Assembly: GCA_029255685.2 (NCBI GenBank)
Contig: CM055312.2
Location: 4,488,649-4,552,648 of the forward strand
Source: Silene conica
Lineage: Eukaryota; Streptophyta; Magnoliopsida; Caryophyllales; Caryophyllaceae
Length of the DNA stretch: 64,000 nt
Direction of reading: 5' to 3'
Positions within the stretch are counted from its first letter, which is position 1. Each line of letters starts with the position of its first letter. The position numbers were made by a program, and so were the translations under genes. Under the pieces are notes generated by a model, which saw only the letters and a list, made by a program, of their open reading frames with translations, was not told the DNA's origin and did no database searches. This document shows, piece by piece, positions 15,528-27,586 of this stretch.

Positions 15528-15557
15528 CCGCGACCCGCGCAGATCCCCGCGACCCGC
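15528..15557. repeat. Paired CCGCGACCCGC motif (internal copies of the LTR dyad)
   Basis: Two copies start at 15528 and 15547, 19 bp apart. They are the reverse complement of GCGGGTCGCGG in the 3' LTR (18513-18568). The same short motif in the LTR and the internal region of one element parallels the dyads of the gag-protease element. Confidence 0.75.
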
Positions 15558-15746
15558 CCGCCTCTCTTTTTCTTTTACTTTCATCACCCCTCACATAACC
15601 CTTCCGACCACCACACTTCCTTTCCACCAACACCAACTTCCACACCCACAAACCACCGCCAACCACCACCACCGTGCGCCGCCAACCACCACCACCGTGC
15701 GCCGCCGCCGGCACTGTCTCCTCCCTTTGAGTCACAATTGGGTTGG

Positions 15747-15809
15747 TTGCTCTTGGAATTGACGGTATTGCTCTTGGAATTGACGGTATTACTCTTGGAA
15801 TTGACGGTA
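15747..15809 (+). repeat. Three 21-bp tandem repeats
   Basis: The unit TTGCTCTTGGAATTGACGG plus TA occurs three times head to tail at 15747, 15768 and 15789. Only one base differs in the third copy. A 21-base unit keeps a reading frame open but no protein is evident. Confidence 0.93.
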
Positions 15810-16133
15810 TTTTTCATTTTTCGCCAATAACGTATGAATGGTTGGTGAGTTCCTCTCTTAATTCAACTTTCATTTTAGGTTTGCCTTGAATTTGTTTCAT
15901 TGCTAAACCTAACTTTAGTTTACTAAGGTTGTTATTGGGAGTCTTGGAAAGGGTTAGTTTGTTGTTGTTGGTGAAGGTTTGGAGGTTTTAAGAGTTCAAT
16001 TGTATGCATTTGTTCTATTCTCATGCTTTGTGGGTATTGGGATACTTGAATTGTGCAATTGAAAGAGCTTTTGGTAGTGCCTAGAAGGTGTTTGGTGATT
16101 TACCTAAGAGGATACTTGGTTAATTCTTTGGTT

Positions 16134-17400
16134 ATGGGTAACAAGAAATTGAAGAAATCGGTTGTTGATTTTATGGGGTGTGAGAATTTGAGTCCTGAGC
16201 ATAAGAAAGTGTGGCGGATTTTGTTTGACCGAGTTATAATGTCTACCAAGTTTGTCAACCCCTTTGCCACTAACATACTTGGGGTTCGAGATGCGGTACC
16301 GGAATTGCTCGGTCGGGTTGGTTTGGGAGCTTTATGTGCCATTCAAGCACCCACTTTTCGAAGGTTTACCTTAGAATTTCTCTCCACTTTGCGCGTGCAC
16401 AGAGGTGATGATCCCCCTCGGATCACTTTTCATCTTGATGGCGAGGAGAGGGAGTTGACTTTTGAGGAGTTGAGGGAGATTTTTGGGATTGATGAGAGAG
16501 CGGACGGGGAGTGCCCTAAGTTAAGCTCCCTAGAGCAAGCGGTCTTTTGGAAGGCTATTACAGGGGGAGCAGGATTCCGACCGGCGGGTGAGAAAAATGC
16601 TGATATTCCACATCCGGCCCTTCGCTACATTCATCGCGTCTTGACATCTACATTCCTCTACAAGGGTGAACCAACACATCTTCCCCGTACTGATTTGACA
16701 TATTTGTGGGCAATGATGCCCGAGAGTCATAGCCGTCCGGACTGGCTGGAGATTTTTCTGTCTGGGTGTGAGAAGCACCAAAAAGCTGCTTCGGGAAATA
16801 TTCCGATGGGGGGGCATGGTTACTCTCCTTGCTCGTCACTTTGACCTTGAGGACCCAGACGATGTAGTAGCCGGTGAGACTTCCATTAGTCTAGAGTTGA
16901 TGAGGAGTTGCGAGATGGTTGTGTGGGTAGAAGAATTTGCCGGATATGTATGGACCCGGGGCACTGATCATCAATATTACTTGCGGTTACCTAGGGGCGA
17001 AGAAGGTCGACCGCTTCCATTAGGGCCTACCCCGACCCATTTCTTCCTTCGATCCGATATAGGGCTCGTCAATCCCGGGCCAGCTATGCCACGTTCGTCA
17101 CCAGTGAGGTCGTCTCCTCTTGAGGTGACCGGTCCTTCTGGTCCACCAGATTTTGCGAATTGGGGTGCGTGGAGAGAGCAGATGGAAGATTTGCAGGAAG
17201 AGAGCGTCGACAATTCTCGTTTTTGTGCTGAGGTAACCCGCTGTGTGAATGAGTTTCACTTGAAGAAATACCCGGGCGAGTACGCGGAGCCTTCTTTGGA
17301 ATTCTATGCCGAGCTAGCTGCTCGAAAGGAGGCCTGGTTGGCGAGGAAAGCGGCACGTGAGGCACACTCACGTGGCGCTACTTCCCCTTCTCATTCTTGA
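16134..17400 (+). pseudogene. Athila env-like / ORF2 protein, one frameshift
   Basis: Located after pol, where Athila elements carry their env-like ORF. The sequence belongs by recognisable pattern to the plant ATHILA ORF family: NPFATNILGVRDAVPELLGR, then FRRFTLEFLSTLRV and ITFHLDGEERELTFEELREIFGI. The first ATG is at 16134; earlier in-frame codons open only from a GTG. The frame breaks at 16806-16814, where a run of seven Gs appears one base too long, and continues in the other frame (LARHFDLEDPDD...) to 17400. The C-terminal 80 residues are rich in E, A and R. I see no obvious signal peptide or transmembrane segment, so envelope function is unproven; the role of the family is unknown. Confidence 0.82.
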
Positions 17401-17445
17401 GCTTTTGAGGTAATCCCTTTCTTCTTTTTGTTTTGCTTTATTCTC

Positions 17446-17491
17446 ACACATTTGAGGACAAAGTGTCATTCAAGAGTGGGGAAGGGAGTTA
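17446..17491 (+). promoter_or_regulatory. Athila inner hairpin plus purine tract
   Basis: ACAC-A-TTTG (17446-17454) can pair with CAAAGTGT (17459-17466) around an AGGA loop with one bulged A. GAGTGGGGAAGGGAG follows. It resembles the outer module at 18168-18207 and may be a second polypurine tract. Confidence 0.6.
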
Positions 17492-17569
17492 TACTCAATG
17501 TACATATTTTCAAGTTTATCAAAAAAAAAATGAAAAAAAAAGAAAAAAAAAAGAGAAAGGAATACCCGG

Positions 17570-17738
17570 CTAGGTGAAAACCCGAAAGGGCGCCTAGGCA
17601 AAAAATGGGAAAAGTGGCCGAGGTCGGAGTGAAAACCCGAAAGGGCGCTCCGGGTAAAATGAAGAATTGAGATGCGTGCCACGAGAGTTAGTGTGAGGAC
17701 ATCGCTAGAGTGAAAACCCGCAAGGGCGGGCGCTCTAG
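17570..17738 (+). ncRNA. Three tandem structured hairpins in the Athila 3' region
   Basis: Three copies of the core GTGAAAACCC...GGG each sit inside an outer stem. Copy 1: CTAGGTG (17570-17576) with CGCCTAG (17591-17597). Copy 2: CGGAGTG (17625-17631) with CGCTCCG (17646-17652). Copy 3: CTAGAGTG (17705-17712) with CGCTCTAG (17731-17738). All have a one-sided AAAA bulge and an inner CCC/GGG stem. The loop is GAAA in copies 1 and 2; copy 3 can instead form CCCGC/GCGGG around AAGG. The outer stems differ in sequence but remain paired, with a constant G-U at the sixth or seventh pair. This is strong evidence of RNA-level structure. Listed as ncRNA for want of a better class; it is part of the element transcript. 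Confidence 0.75.
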
Positions 17739-17739
17739 G

Positions 17740-18167
17740 CAAAATGAGAGATCTTAGAAAAAAATAACACACTATGTTTTCCCTCTTTATTTTTGGTGGG
17801 CGTCATAAGAAGGGTGCCAAAGAAGGTTGTTTTGGGTAGGACTAGTGGCTAAGGTGAGGAGAACTGTGGTGCGTTGTTGTTGGTTGCACCTTGCTGATGC
17901 GGTTGTTGGTAGTAGGTTGGCTAAGGAGTAGAGGCGTCTAGGAAAAATTTCATGGCATGTGGTTATGTTTTGTTCAGACATGTTGGGTTGATTGTTGGGT
18001 GACTCGATCTTTGTTGTGGCCATGAAATTTTTGTTCTTGTCTAGGTAGGAGGAATAAGGGGCGTAGACTTTTGTACTTGCAAAGTAAAACTTGTTGGTGA
18101 TAGCGTGAGTCGTGTTTATTGGGTTTGAAGAGCTTTGTTGAACTTAACTATCTCTTTGTTTGCGAGT
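17740..18167 (+). other. Athila 3' untranslated region, remainder
   Basis: About 430 bp between the hairpin triplet and the outer polypurine module. G/T-rich, no sustained open frame, no repeat that I recognise. Confidence 0.6.
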
Positions 18168-18207
18168 TTTGCTCGGGGACGAGCAAAGACCTAAGCGTGG
18201 GGAAGTT
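18168..18207 (+). promoter_or_regulatory. Athila outer hairpin plus polypurine tract
   Basis: TTTGCTCG (18168-18175) pairs perfectly with CGAGCAAA (18180-18187) around GGGA, followed by GCGTGGGGAAGT directly before the 3' LTR. The purine tract is the expected plus-strand primer. Confidence 0.85.
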
Positions 18208-19547
18208 TGATATGCCGTATTTAGTACGGGTTTAAGAGGCGTGAGTTAGTTGGATAAACATGATATAAATGGGTTGTTAGAAGGATAATTGCATTAAGAT
18301 CCATATTGAGTTGTTGGCATTATTTTGGGAGTTTTAGAAGAGATTATGGATCAATGAAGTGTAGGTATCTTTTGGCTTGGAGTTTTCGTTAATCATGAAT
18401 AGGGTGCACACGGTTTTGCCCTTTTTGGCCCATCAGGTGAAGAAGCGAACCATTGGTCAAGCCCGTTGTTCAAACCAAGGAAAGACGAAGAAGAAAGAAA
18501 AGGATCAGAATTTCCCGCGGGTCGCGGATTTTCCCGCGGGTCGCGGATTTTCCCCGCGGGTCGCCCGTGTGTCGGCTAGCATCGGTTTCTAATTTCTTTG
18601 TTTCCAACTTTCAGCGGGATTTTTAGGTTTTTATTTTATCTTTATTTTTTTTAGGATTTTTGGTATTAGGTTAAGTAGGAGGGAGACTTTATTTTGGCAG
18701 TTACTTTTGATTTGGAAGAAGAACTTTGATTTTATTTTTCCTTATGCAAGCTATGAAGAACTAATTCTCCCTTCTCGATTCAAGGTATTTTGAAGCTACA
18801 AGTTTATCAATTGTGAGACCGTCCTAATCCTCTATTTTATGCTTGAGTATTATTTATTCTCCGTTCATAATTTATGATTGTTGCATGTTTAATTGATTTG
18901 GCCAATTGATTATTTCATCCTTCGATCTAGTGCAATTCTATATGTTTGAATCCGTAATTGTTCAATTCGTTAGATAAAGTTGCAACCTTTAATCCAATTA
19001 TTTGTATGCGTTTCATAGTAGTTGGGTAAAAGGGGGAATAAATATATGATTCGAACCAATAACCGCGTGTGTTAAAGGTCGTTATTCTTGCTGTATGTTC
19101 TGTTCATTCATGCTGTTTATGAATTAAATCTAGACGTGTGGATTAGATTGTTCATTGATTAGGTTGCTTAGTCTCGCGTTTCGAGCTGAGTAATATTATC
19201 TGCGGAACATATAAGACTCGTGTCTTACAACGGGATACTCAAGGGGCAAATAGGGATTAAAGGTCGACGATCAATTGTTAACTAGTAGTGGATAAACCTT
19301 GACTCGGGTTTCTAAATCATCTGAGATCTTTGTTATTTTTAGTCTTTCACCCTTTTATTTGATTGTTTTTCTTGTTGCTTAATCATCCAACCCCCCCCCC
19401 CCCCCCGGTTACCTTTTGTCTGCTTTTGTTTACACATAAGCTGCATCGTCTTCCCTGCGGATTCGACACCCGACTTACCTCTACTATATAGTTAAGGTAT
19501 TAGGACTTAATTACTTATTTTTGGGAGCATACGACTTCGGCTCACCA
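18208..19547 (+). repeat. Athila 3' LTR (1340 bp)
   Basis: Pairs with 8507-9821. It is longer because of extra CG-rich dyad copies (18513-18568) and a longer poly-C run (about 19390-19406). The LTR ends in CTCACCA, then the ATAT duplication. Confidence 0.94.
18513..18568. repeat. Three CCCGCGGGTCGCGG-type repeats in Athila 3' LTR
   Basis: CCCGCGGG starts at 18514, 18533 and 18553 (19 and 20 bp steps), separated by TCGCGGATTTT. It is self-complementary and CpG-rich, and the copy number is lower in the 5' LTR. Confidence 0.88.
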
Positions 19548-20738
19548 ATATTATTATCATTATGTTATTATTATTAGTATGACATTATGTTTATAAGTTA
19601 TTATTGATATTGTTGATAATAATATTATTGTTGGTATGTTTATCATTATTAAGTTGGTAAGTAATTTTATTATGCAAGAATGTGACGGCTATCAATTGTT
19701 CGGGTATATTTTCTATATTCGTTATTCAAATGAAATTGGCTATGAAGTAATAAGAACGAGTCGTTTAAGTTAATTGAAGTAGTAATGTTCAATACGGTCT
19801 CGTTATGCGTAATATTTTATTTAGATAATTAATTTGAATAATTGATATATTATATTAATTTGCGGAATTGTATTAGTTAGTGATTACAAATATTATATTT
19901 GTTAGGTGACGATTTTGAGGTGGCATAGTTCTGTTTACCTGCTGGCTTGCTATTGGATGATTTTTCTATCCAGGTAGGATACACTGACACTATACTTTGT
20001 GAAGTGTTATGAAAGGATGTTGCCTTGTATGTTATGGATGCAAGCATGAATTATATAAGAATGATATTGGTTGGATTGATTGTGGATTATTGGCAATGGC
20101 ATGAGCATTTCAGTTTTGATAGCATGATTGAATATTATATCGTTGCATTCATGAGCATAGCATATGCATTGGTTACTGAGAAAATTATGGTCAGAGATTG
20201 TTCTGATATAAAGCCCAGGGTGGTTCTGCAGACCAGGCCTGTTGTCTTATCAGCTATTGAGCTGGTCTTCGGTGACGACCGATTATAGTCTGCCGGGAGG
20301 TTCGGTATGGCTTGGTGCAAGGGTATGAGTTTGAGAATGAGATTGAGATTGAGCTCGAGCATATCATGGCATTTGCATATCATTTAATTGTTGCATTATA
20401 ATTATTGTGATATCCTACTCAACCGCGAGGTTGACAGTGTATTCGTGTACACCTATGATGATCCGGAATGGGGAGTAGATTCTACAGGTCAGAGACAGAT
20501 GGATCAGGAGCTTAGGCATGGAGAGAGTCATAGCTTGGACCTACTTAGAATTAGATCACATACTTAGATGTCATGAATTGTACTTTTATTCTTTTCGTAG
20601 TAGTTGTAATAATAAAAGTTTAAATTTAATCAGTTTTTATATAAATTACTTTGGGTTGGTTTACTTTGTTATTCACTACCTCGGTCATTCCGAGATGGTA
20701 ACCACTCTATTTATTTGAGAAAGTCTTGCTAAAGGCTC
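19548..20738 (+). repeat. Tekay-like LTR, unit 2, right part
   Basis: Resumes after the Athila insertion with ATATTATTATC and runs to AAAGGCTC, where internal remnant 2 begins. The sequence is closer to unit 3 than to unit 1 (for example GACCAGGCCTGTTGTC versus GACCAAGCCTGGTGTC). Confidence 0.9.
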
Positions 20739-21218
20739 AGTTGGTAAGAGTAGAAGGGAAATGGTTTGTTTCTACTTGTTGATAGGGGTTCAAATCTCGA
20801 AAGAACAATGGAAATTATTACATGAGTTGAACAGTTTTTCTATACATGAAAGTATTGTATAGTTTTGTATCTTTTGAGTTTGTGCCATGATGCGAGTTAT
20901 GTATGTATATATTTTTGCATTTAAATGTTGGCATGTTTCTTTTAAGGAGGATAGACCCTAGTAGTATGTCTTCATAGAAGATTTAGGGAGTCGGGGCAGA
21001 AGAGTGGAGGAGTGTCGTGTTTGGTTGTGTGGTACGGTTAAGTAGGTGTTTAGACAACTGTTAAACTTCGGGGCGATGTTTGGTTTAAGGGAGGTGGAAT
21101 GTAACACATGCCTTTTCTGAGGGGAGTGATCTGGAATAGAGGACGTCAGTTGTTGTTGTTTTGGTGTTGGGTAGTGTGGTGAACTTCGGGGACGAAGTTC
21201 TTTTTAAGGAGGGAAGAC
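20739..21218 (+). other. Internal remnant 2 of the multi-LTR array
   Basis: 480 bp, the same arrangement as remnant 1: tRNA-like segment (box B at about 20787-20797), inner hairpin-purine module (its hairpin damaged here by CGATGTT instead of CGAAGTT) and outer module next to the LTR at 21219. Confidence 0.85.
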
Positions 21219-22848
21219 TGTAATACCCCGTTTGTTAGCCTTGGTCAACGACAGTCAAATAATATTTTATAAACGTATTTCAAAAGAAATGTGTTATAAA
21301 GTATTTTACGTAAACTGTTATTGTTTTATAAATCGTATTTCTACGATTATTTCGTATTTCATAATCATTTTATTACGGATGATTACTTCATAAAATGACA
21401 TTTCATTTCTATTTCTTAATTTTAATAATATATTTTTAATTTATAATTATATATATTTTATATTTTATATTTATTTCTCGTTTATACTTAATTTTTTCTA
21501 TTTTTATTATTATTTAAGTTGTATTTGTATTTAAATCCTAAATTTTTTTATATATTCGTATGTAAGTGCTAATGATTTCATATTCTTGTAATTAATTTAA
21601 TTAGTATTCGCTAATACTAATTTACATAATTTAATTAGTATAAATAATTTTTACGTACTCTTTTATTTTAAGTTACGAGTTGAGAGCGAGATATAGCGTC
21701 GAGATGCGTGATGGACCGATTAATGAGATAGATGGGCTCGTCCATTTTGGTTTACGCTAACTCAAAAGTCCTTCTAACGTTGTAGACATACCAGGACATC
21801 TACCAAAAACCCTAACTCCCTTCATCGACAAACCAAAGACCCAACTTCGACATACCAAAAACCCTAATCATCTGGCAGCCACCGTGAGATTTAGGAAGAA
21901 CAAGAGGACTGCATCACCACCGTCATCACCACCATAACCGTCGCCCACCGTGACCAACACCAGTAAGATTCGCTTTATGTCGACAATAACTAATTCATTT
22001 CGTTTGTTTTATAGTTTTTTTTTCGAACTGTTGTATTATTGTCGTTTTGGTACAAGGTGTAGGGTAGTGGAAGTAAGGTGTTTATAGGATGTATATGTTG
22101 TTGTGGGGTGGTGCGTGGTGGAACGGAGCACCACCATAGGGTAGAATTTTGGAGGCGTCAAAACAGAGTATGATTGCGGGGTGAGAACGGGTTTTGCTGG
22201 TGTTTTCTGTAGCAGTGAGAAGGAGTCGAGAGCGAGAAGTGACCAACCCTGTAACAACCGTAGGTCAGGGGTGACAACGGTGGTGTTAGTATGTGGTATG
22301 GACCATGGTGGTGGTTGTGGTGAGGCTGACTTTAGGACTGAGACAAAGCCGGGTAGCAAAACAGGACATGAATGGTGCGTGTGAGGAAGCATCTTTCGTG
22401 GGGTCGTGTAACAATTAAAAGAGGAACGAGGTAGAGTGGTAACCACCCCTGGAACCACCGTGGGTCAGTGGTGATAACGGTGGTGGCCAGAGGTGGTGGT
22501 GGGCCTGGTGGAGAGAGATAAAGGCGTAAGAAGAGAGGGAGTTGAAGGGCTGTTGGGAACAAGATGAATTTTGGGTCGTGTGTGGTCTGGTTTGTGTAGG
22601 GCTGGTGGTTGTTACGGTAGTCGTGGGTGGTGGCCAAGTAGTGGATGTCGTGGGTGGTAGTACAGTCGAGGGTTTGAGACCGGTGATGGTGGTCGTGGGT
22701 GAACAGGCTGGTCGCGGTGGTGCCTTAAAGTCGGGTGCGCAAGTGAAGGAAGGGTTGTTGGTCGGTTGTACGTGTCTGTTCGTGGGTTGTGTTTGTGTTG
22801 TTAACATTATTATTAATATTATATTAGCTAGTAGTGTTGAACGTGTTG

Positions 22849-22890
<42 letters not shown>

Positions 22891-24147
22891 GTTAATATTA
22901 TTATTATTATTATTGTTATTATTATTATTGGTGTTATTGTTGATGTTTGTCAACATGATATTATTATCATTATGTTATTATTATTAGTATGACATTATGT
23001 TTATAAGTTATTATTGATATTGTTGATAATAATATTATTGTTGGTATGTTTATCATTATTAAGTTGGTAAGTAATTTTATTATGCAAGAATGTGACGGCT
23101 ATCAATTGTTCGGGTATATTTTCTATATTCGTTATTCAAATGAAATTGGCTATGAAGTAATAAGAACGAGTCGTTTAAGTTAATTGAAGTAGTAATGTTC
23201 AATACGGTCTCGTTATGCGTAATATATTATTTAGATAATTAATTTGAATAATTGATATATTATATTAATTTGCGGAATTGTATTAGTTAGTGATTACAAA
23301 TATTATATTTGTTAGGTGACGATTTTGAGGTGGCATAGTTCTGTTTACCTGCTGGCTTGCTATTGGTAATTTTTCTATCCAGGTAGGATACACTGACACT
23401 ATACTTTGTGAAGTGTTATGAAAGGATGTTGCCTTGTATGTTATGGATGCAAGCATGAATTATATAAGAATGATATTGGTTGGATTGATTGTGGATTATT
23501 GGCAATGGCATGAGCATTTCAGTTTTGATAGCATGATTGAATATTATATCGTTGCATTCATGAGCATAGCATATGCATTGGTTACTGAGAAAATTATGGT
23601 CAGAGATTGTTCTGATATAAAGCCCAGGGTGGTTCTGCAGACCAGGCCTGTTGTCTTATCAGCTATTGAGCTGGTCTTCGGTGACGACCGATTATAGTCT
23701 GCCGGGAGGTTCGGTATGGCTTGGTGCAAGGGTATGAGTTTGAGAATGAGATTGAGATTGAGCTCGAGCATATCATGGCATTTGCATATCATTTAATTGT
23801 TGCATTATAATTATTGTGATATCCTACTCAACCGCGAGGTTGACAGTGTATTCGTGTACACCTATGATGATCCGGAATGGGGAGTAGATTCTACAGGTCA
23901 GAGACAGATGGATCAGGAGCTTAGGCATGGAGAGAGTCATAGCTTGGACCTACTTAGAATTAGATCACATACTTAGATGTCATGAATTGTACTTTTATTC
24001 TTTTCGTAGTAGTTGTAATAATAAAAGTTTAAATTTAATCAGTTTTTATATAAATTACTTTGGGTTGGTTTACTTTGTTATTCACTACCTCGCTCATTCC
24101 GAGATGGTAACCACTCTATTTATTTCAGAAAGTCTTGCTAAAGGCTC
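21219..24147 (+). repeat. Tekay-like LTR, unit 3 (3' end truncated)
   Basis: A complete uninterrupted copy apart from the missing terminal ~22 bp. The ATT microsatellite (about 22850-22930) is the second shortest. It shows the empty site for the Athila insertion. Confidence 0.9.
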
Positions 24148-24627
24148 AGTTGGTAAGAGTAGAAGGGAAATGGTTTGTTTCTACTTGTTGATAGGGGTTC
24201 AAATCTCGAAAGAACAATGGAAATTATTACATGAGTTGAACAGTGTTTCTATGCATGAAAGTATTGTATAGTTTTGTATCTTTTGAGTTTGTGCCATGAT
24301 GCGAGTTATGTATGTATATATTTTTTCATTTAAATGTTAGCTTGTTTCTTTTAAGGAGGATAGACCCTAGTAGTATGTCTTCATAGAAGATTTAGGGAGT
24401 CGGGGCAGAAGAGTGGAGGAGTGTCGTGTTTGGTTGTGTGGTACGGTTAAGTAGGTGTTTAGACAACTGTTAAACTTCGGGGCGAAGTTTGGTTTAAGGG
24501 AGGTGGAATGTAACACATGCCTTTTCTGAGAGGAGTGATCTGGAATAGAGGACGTCAGTTGTTGTTGTTTTGGTGTTGGGTAGTATGGTGAACTTCGGGG
24601 ACGAAGTTCTTTTTAAGGAGGGAAGAC
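24148..24627 (+). other. Internal remnant 3 of the multi-LTR array
   Basis: 480 bp, same order: tRNA-like segment (box B at about 24196-24206), inner hairpin AACTTCGGGGCGAAGTT (about 24474-24490) with purine tract, outer hairpin GAACTTCG/CGAAGTTC and GGAGGGAAGAC before the LTR at 24628. Confidence 0.85.
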
Positions 24628-26256
24628 TGTAATACCCCGTTTGTTAGCCTTGGTCAACGACAGTCAAATAATGTTTTATAAACATATTCAAAAAGAATTT
24701 TTTATAAAGTATTTTACGTAAACTGTTATTGTTTTATAAATCGTATTTCTACGATTATTTCGTATTTCATAATCATTTTATTACGGATGATTACTTCATA
24801 AAATGACATTTCATTTCTATTTCTTAATTTTAATAATATATTTATAATTTATAATTATATATATTTTATATTTTATATTTATTTCTTGTTTATACTTAAT
24901 TTTTTCTATTTTTATTATTATTTAAGTTGTATTTGTATTTAAATCCTAAATTTTTTTATATATTCGTATGTAAGTGCTAATGATTTCATATTCTTGTAAT
25001 TAATTTAATTAGTATTCGCTAATACTAATTTACATAATTTAATTAGTATAAATAATTTTTACGTACTCTTTTATTTTAAGTTACGAGTTGAGAGCGAGAT
25101 ATAGCGTCGAGATGCGTGATGGACCGATTAATGAGATAGATGGGCTCGTCCATTTTGGTTTACGCTAACTCAAAAGTCCTTCTAACGTTGTAGACATACC
25201 AGGACATCTACCAAAAACCCTAACTCACTTCATCGACAAACCAAAGACCCAACTTTGACATACCAAAAACCCTAATCATCTGGCAGCCACCGTGAGATTT
25301 AGGAAGAACAAGAGGACTACATCACCACCGTCATCACAACCATAACCGTCGCCCACCGTGACCAACACCAGTAAGATTCGCTTTATGTCGACAATAACTA
25401 ATTCATTTCGTTTGTTTTATAGTTTTTTTTTCGAACTATTGTATTATTGTCGTTTTGGTACAAGGTGTAGGGTAGTGGAAGTAAGGTGTTTAGAGGATGT
25501 ATAGGTTGTTGTGGGGTGGTGCGTAGTGGACCGGAGCACCACCATAGGGTAAAATTTTGGAGCCGTCAAAACAGAGTATGATTGCGGGGTGAGAACGGGT
25601 TTTGCTGGTGTTTTCTGTAGCAGTGAGAAGGAGTCGAGAGCGAGAAGTGACCAACCCTGTAACAACCGTAGGTCAGGGGTGACAACGGTGGTGTTAGTAT
25701 GTGGTATGGACCATGGTGGTGGTTGTGGTGAGGCTGACTTTAGGACTGAGACAAAGCCGGGTAGCAAAACAGGACATGAATGGTGCGTGTGAGGAAGCAT
25801 CTTTCGTGGGGTCGTGTAACAATTAAAAGAGGAACGAGGTAGAGTGGTAACCACCCCTGGAACCACCGTGGGTCAGTGGTGATAACGGTGGTGGCCAGAG
25901 GTGGTGGTGGGCCTGGTGGAGAGAGATAAAGGCGTAAGAAGAGAGGGAGTTGAAGGGCTGTTGGGAACAAGATGAATTTTGGGTCGTGTGTGGTCTGGTT
26001 TGTGTAGGGCTGGTGGTTGTTACGGTAGTCGTGGGTGGTGGCCAAGTAGTGGATGTCGTGGGTGGTAGTACAGTCGAGGGTTTGAGACCGGTGATGGTGG
26101 TCGTGGGTGAACAGGCTGGTCGCGGTGGTGCCTTAAAGTCGGGTGCGCAAGTGAAGGAAGGTTTGTTGGTCGGTTGTACGTGTCTGTTCGTGGGTTGTGT
26201 TTGTGTTGTTAACATTATTATTAATATTATATTAGCTAGTAGTGTTGAACGTGTTG

Positions 26257-26295
<39 letters not shown>

Positions 26296-27581
26296 GTTAA
26301 TATTATTATTATTATTATTATTATTGTTATTATTATTATTGGTGTTATTGTTGATGTTTGTCAACATGATATTATTATCATTATGTTATTATTATTAGTA
26401 TGACATTATGTTTATAAGTTATTATTGATATTGTTGATAATAATATTATTGTTGGTATGTTTATCATTATTAAGTTGGTAAGTAATTTTATTATGCAAGA
26501 ATGTGACGGCTATCAATTGTTCGGGTATATTTTCTATATTCGTTATTCAAATGAAATTGGCTATGAAGTAATAAGAACGAGTCGTTTAAGTTAATTGAAG
26601 TAGTAATGTTCAATACGGTCTCGTTATGCGTAATATATTATTTAGATAATTAATTTGAATAATATATATATTATATTAATTTGCGGAATTGTATTAGTTA
26701 GTGATTACAAATATTATATTTGTTAGGTGACGATTTTGAGGTGGCATAGTTCTGTTTACCTGCTGGCTTGCTATTGGATGATTTTTCTATCCAGGTAGGA
26801 TACACTGACACTATACTTTGTGAAGTGTTATGAAAGGATGTTGCCTTGTATGTTATGGATGCAAGCATGAATTATATAAGAATGATATTGGTTGGATTGA
26901 TTGTGGATTATTGGCAATGGCATGAGCATTTCAGTTTTGATAGCATGATTGAATATTATATCGTTGCATTCATGAGCATAGCATATGCATTGGTTACTGA
27001 GAAAATTATGGTCAGATATTGTTCTGATATAAAGCCCAGGGTGGTTCTGCAGACCAGGCCTGTTGTCTTATCAGCTATTGAGCTGGTCTTCGGTGACGAC
27101 CGATTATAGTCTACCGGGTGGTTCGGTATGGCTTGGTGAAAGGGTATGAGTTTGAGAATGAGATTGAGATTGAGCTCGAGCATATCATGGCATTTGCATA
27201 TCATTTAATTGTTGCATTATCATTATTGTGATATCCTACTCAATCGCGAGGTTGACAGTGTATTCGTGTACACCTACGATGATCCGGAATGGGGAGTAGA
27301 TTCTACAGGTCAGAGATAGATGGATTAGGAGCTTAGGCATGGAGAGAGTCATAGCTTGGACCGACTTAGAATTAGATCACATACTTAGATGTCATGAATT
27401 GTACTTTTATTCTTTGCGTAGTAGTTGTAATAATAAAAGTTTAAATTTAATCAGTTTTTATATAAATTACTTTGGGTTGGTTTACTTTGTTATTCACTAC
27501 CTCGGTCATTCCGAGATGGTAACCACTCTATTTATTTGAGAAAGTCTTGCTAAAGGCTCTTAAATAAATGGGGGTGTTACA
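24628..27581 (+). repeat. Tekay-like LTR, unit 4 (complete 3' end)
   Basis: 2954 bp. The only copy whose end reads through GGCTC into TTAAATAAATG and GGGGTGTTACA, followed by the TTATT duplication. It therefore defines the LTR 3' terminus and shows that units 1-3 share one terminal deletion. Confidence 0.92.
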
Positions 27582-27586
27582 TTATT

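Larger units (their letters stand above)
15330..16133 (+). other. Athila spacer between pol and env-like ORF
   Basis: About 800 bp without a convincing gene. It contains the inverted CG-rich dyads at 15528-15557, a C/A-rich stretch at 15585-15700 that gives long spurious frames, and three 21-bp tandem repeats at 15747-15809. The T-rich run followed by TTGTAG at 15425-15475 could be a splice acceptor for a subgenomic env-like RNA; that is speculation from position only. Confidence 0.6.
8507..19547 (+). mobile_element. Athila-lineage Ty3/gypsy retrotransposon, nearly complete
   Basis: An 11.0-kb element with LTRs TGATATGCCG...CTCACCA and flanking ATAT (8503-8506, 19548-19551). A fifth duplicated T is ambiguous because the LTR also starts with T. 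Order: 5' LTR, tRNA-Asp primer site, gag, pol (protease, RT, RNase H, integrase, no chromodomain), spacer, env-like ATHILA-type ORF, structured 3' region, polypurine tract, 3' LTR. Only two coding breaks were found, both in G runs, so this element is younger than its surroundings. Confidence 0.95.

Noticed and set aside
15495..15830. Proline/histidine-rich 111-codon ORF after Athila pol
   Set aside because: Comes from a CCA/ACC-rich stretch and the 21-bp tandem repeats; no start context or homology evident.
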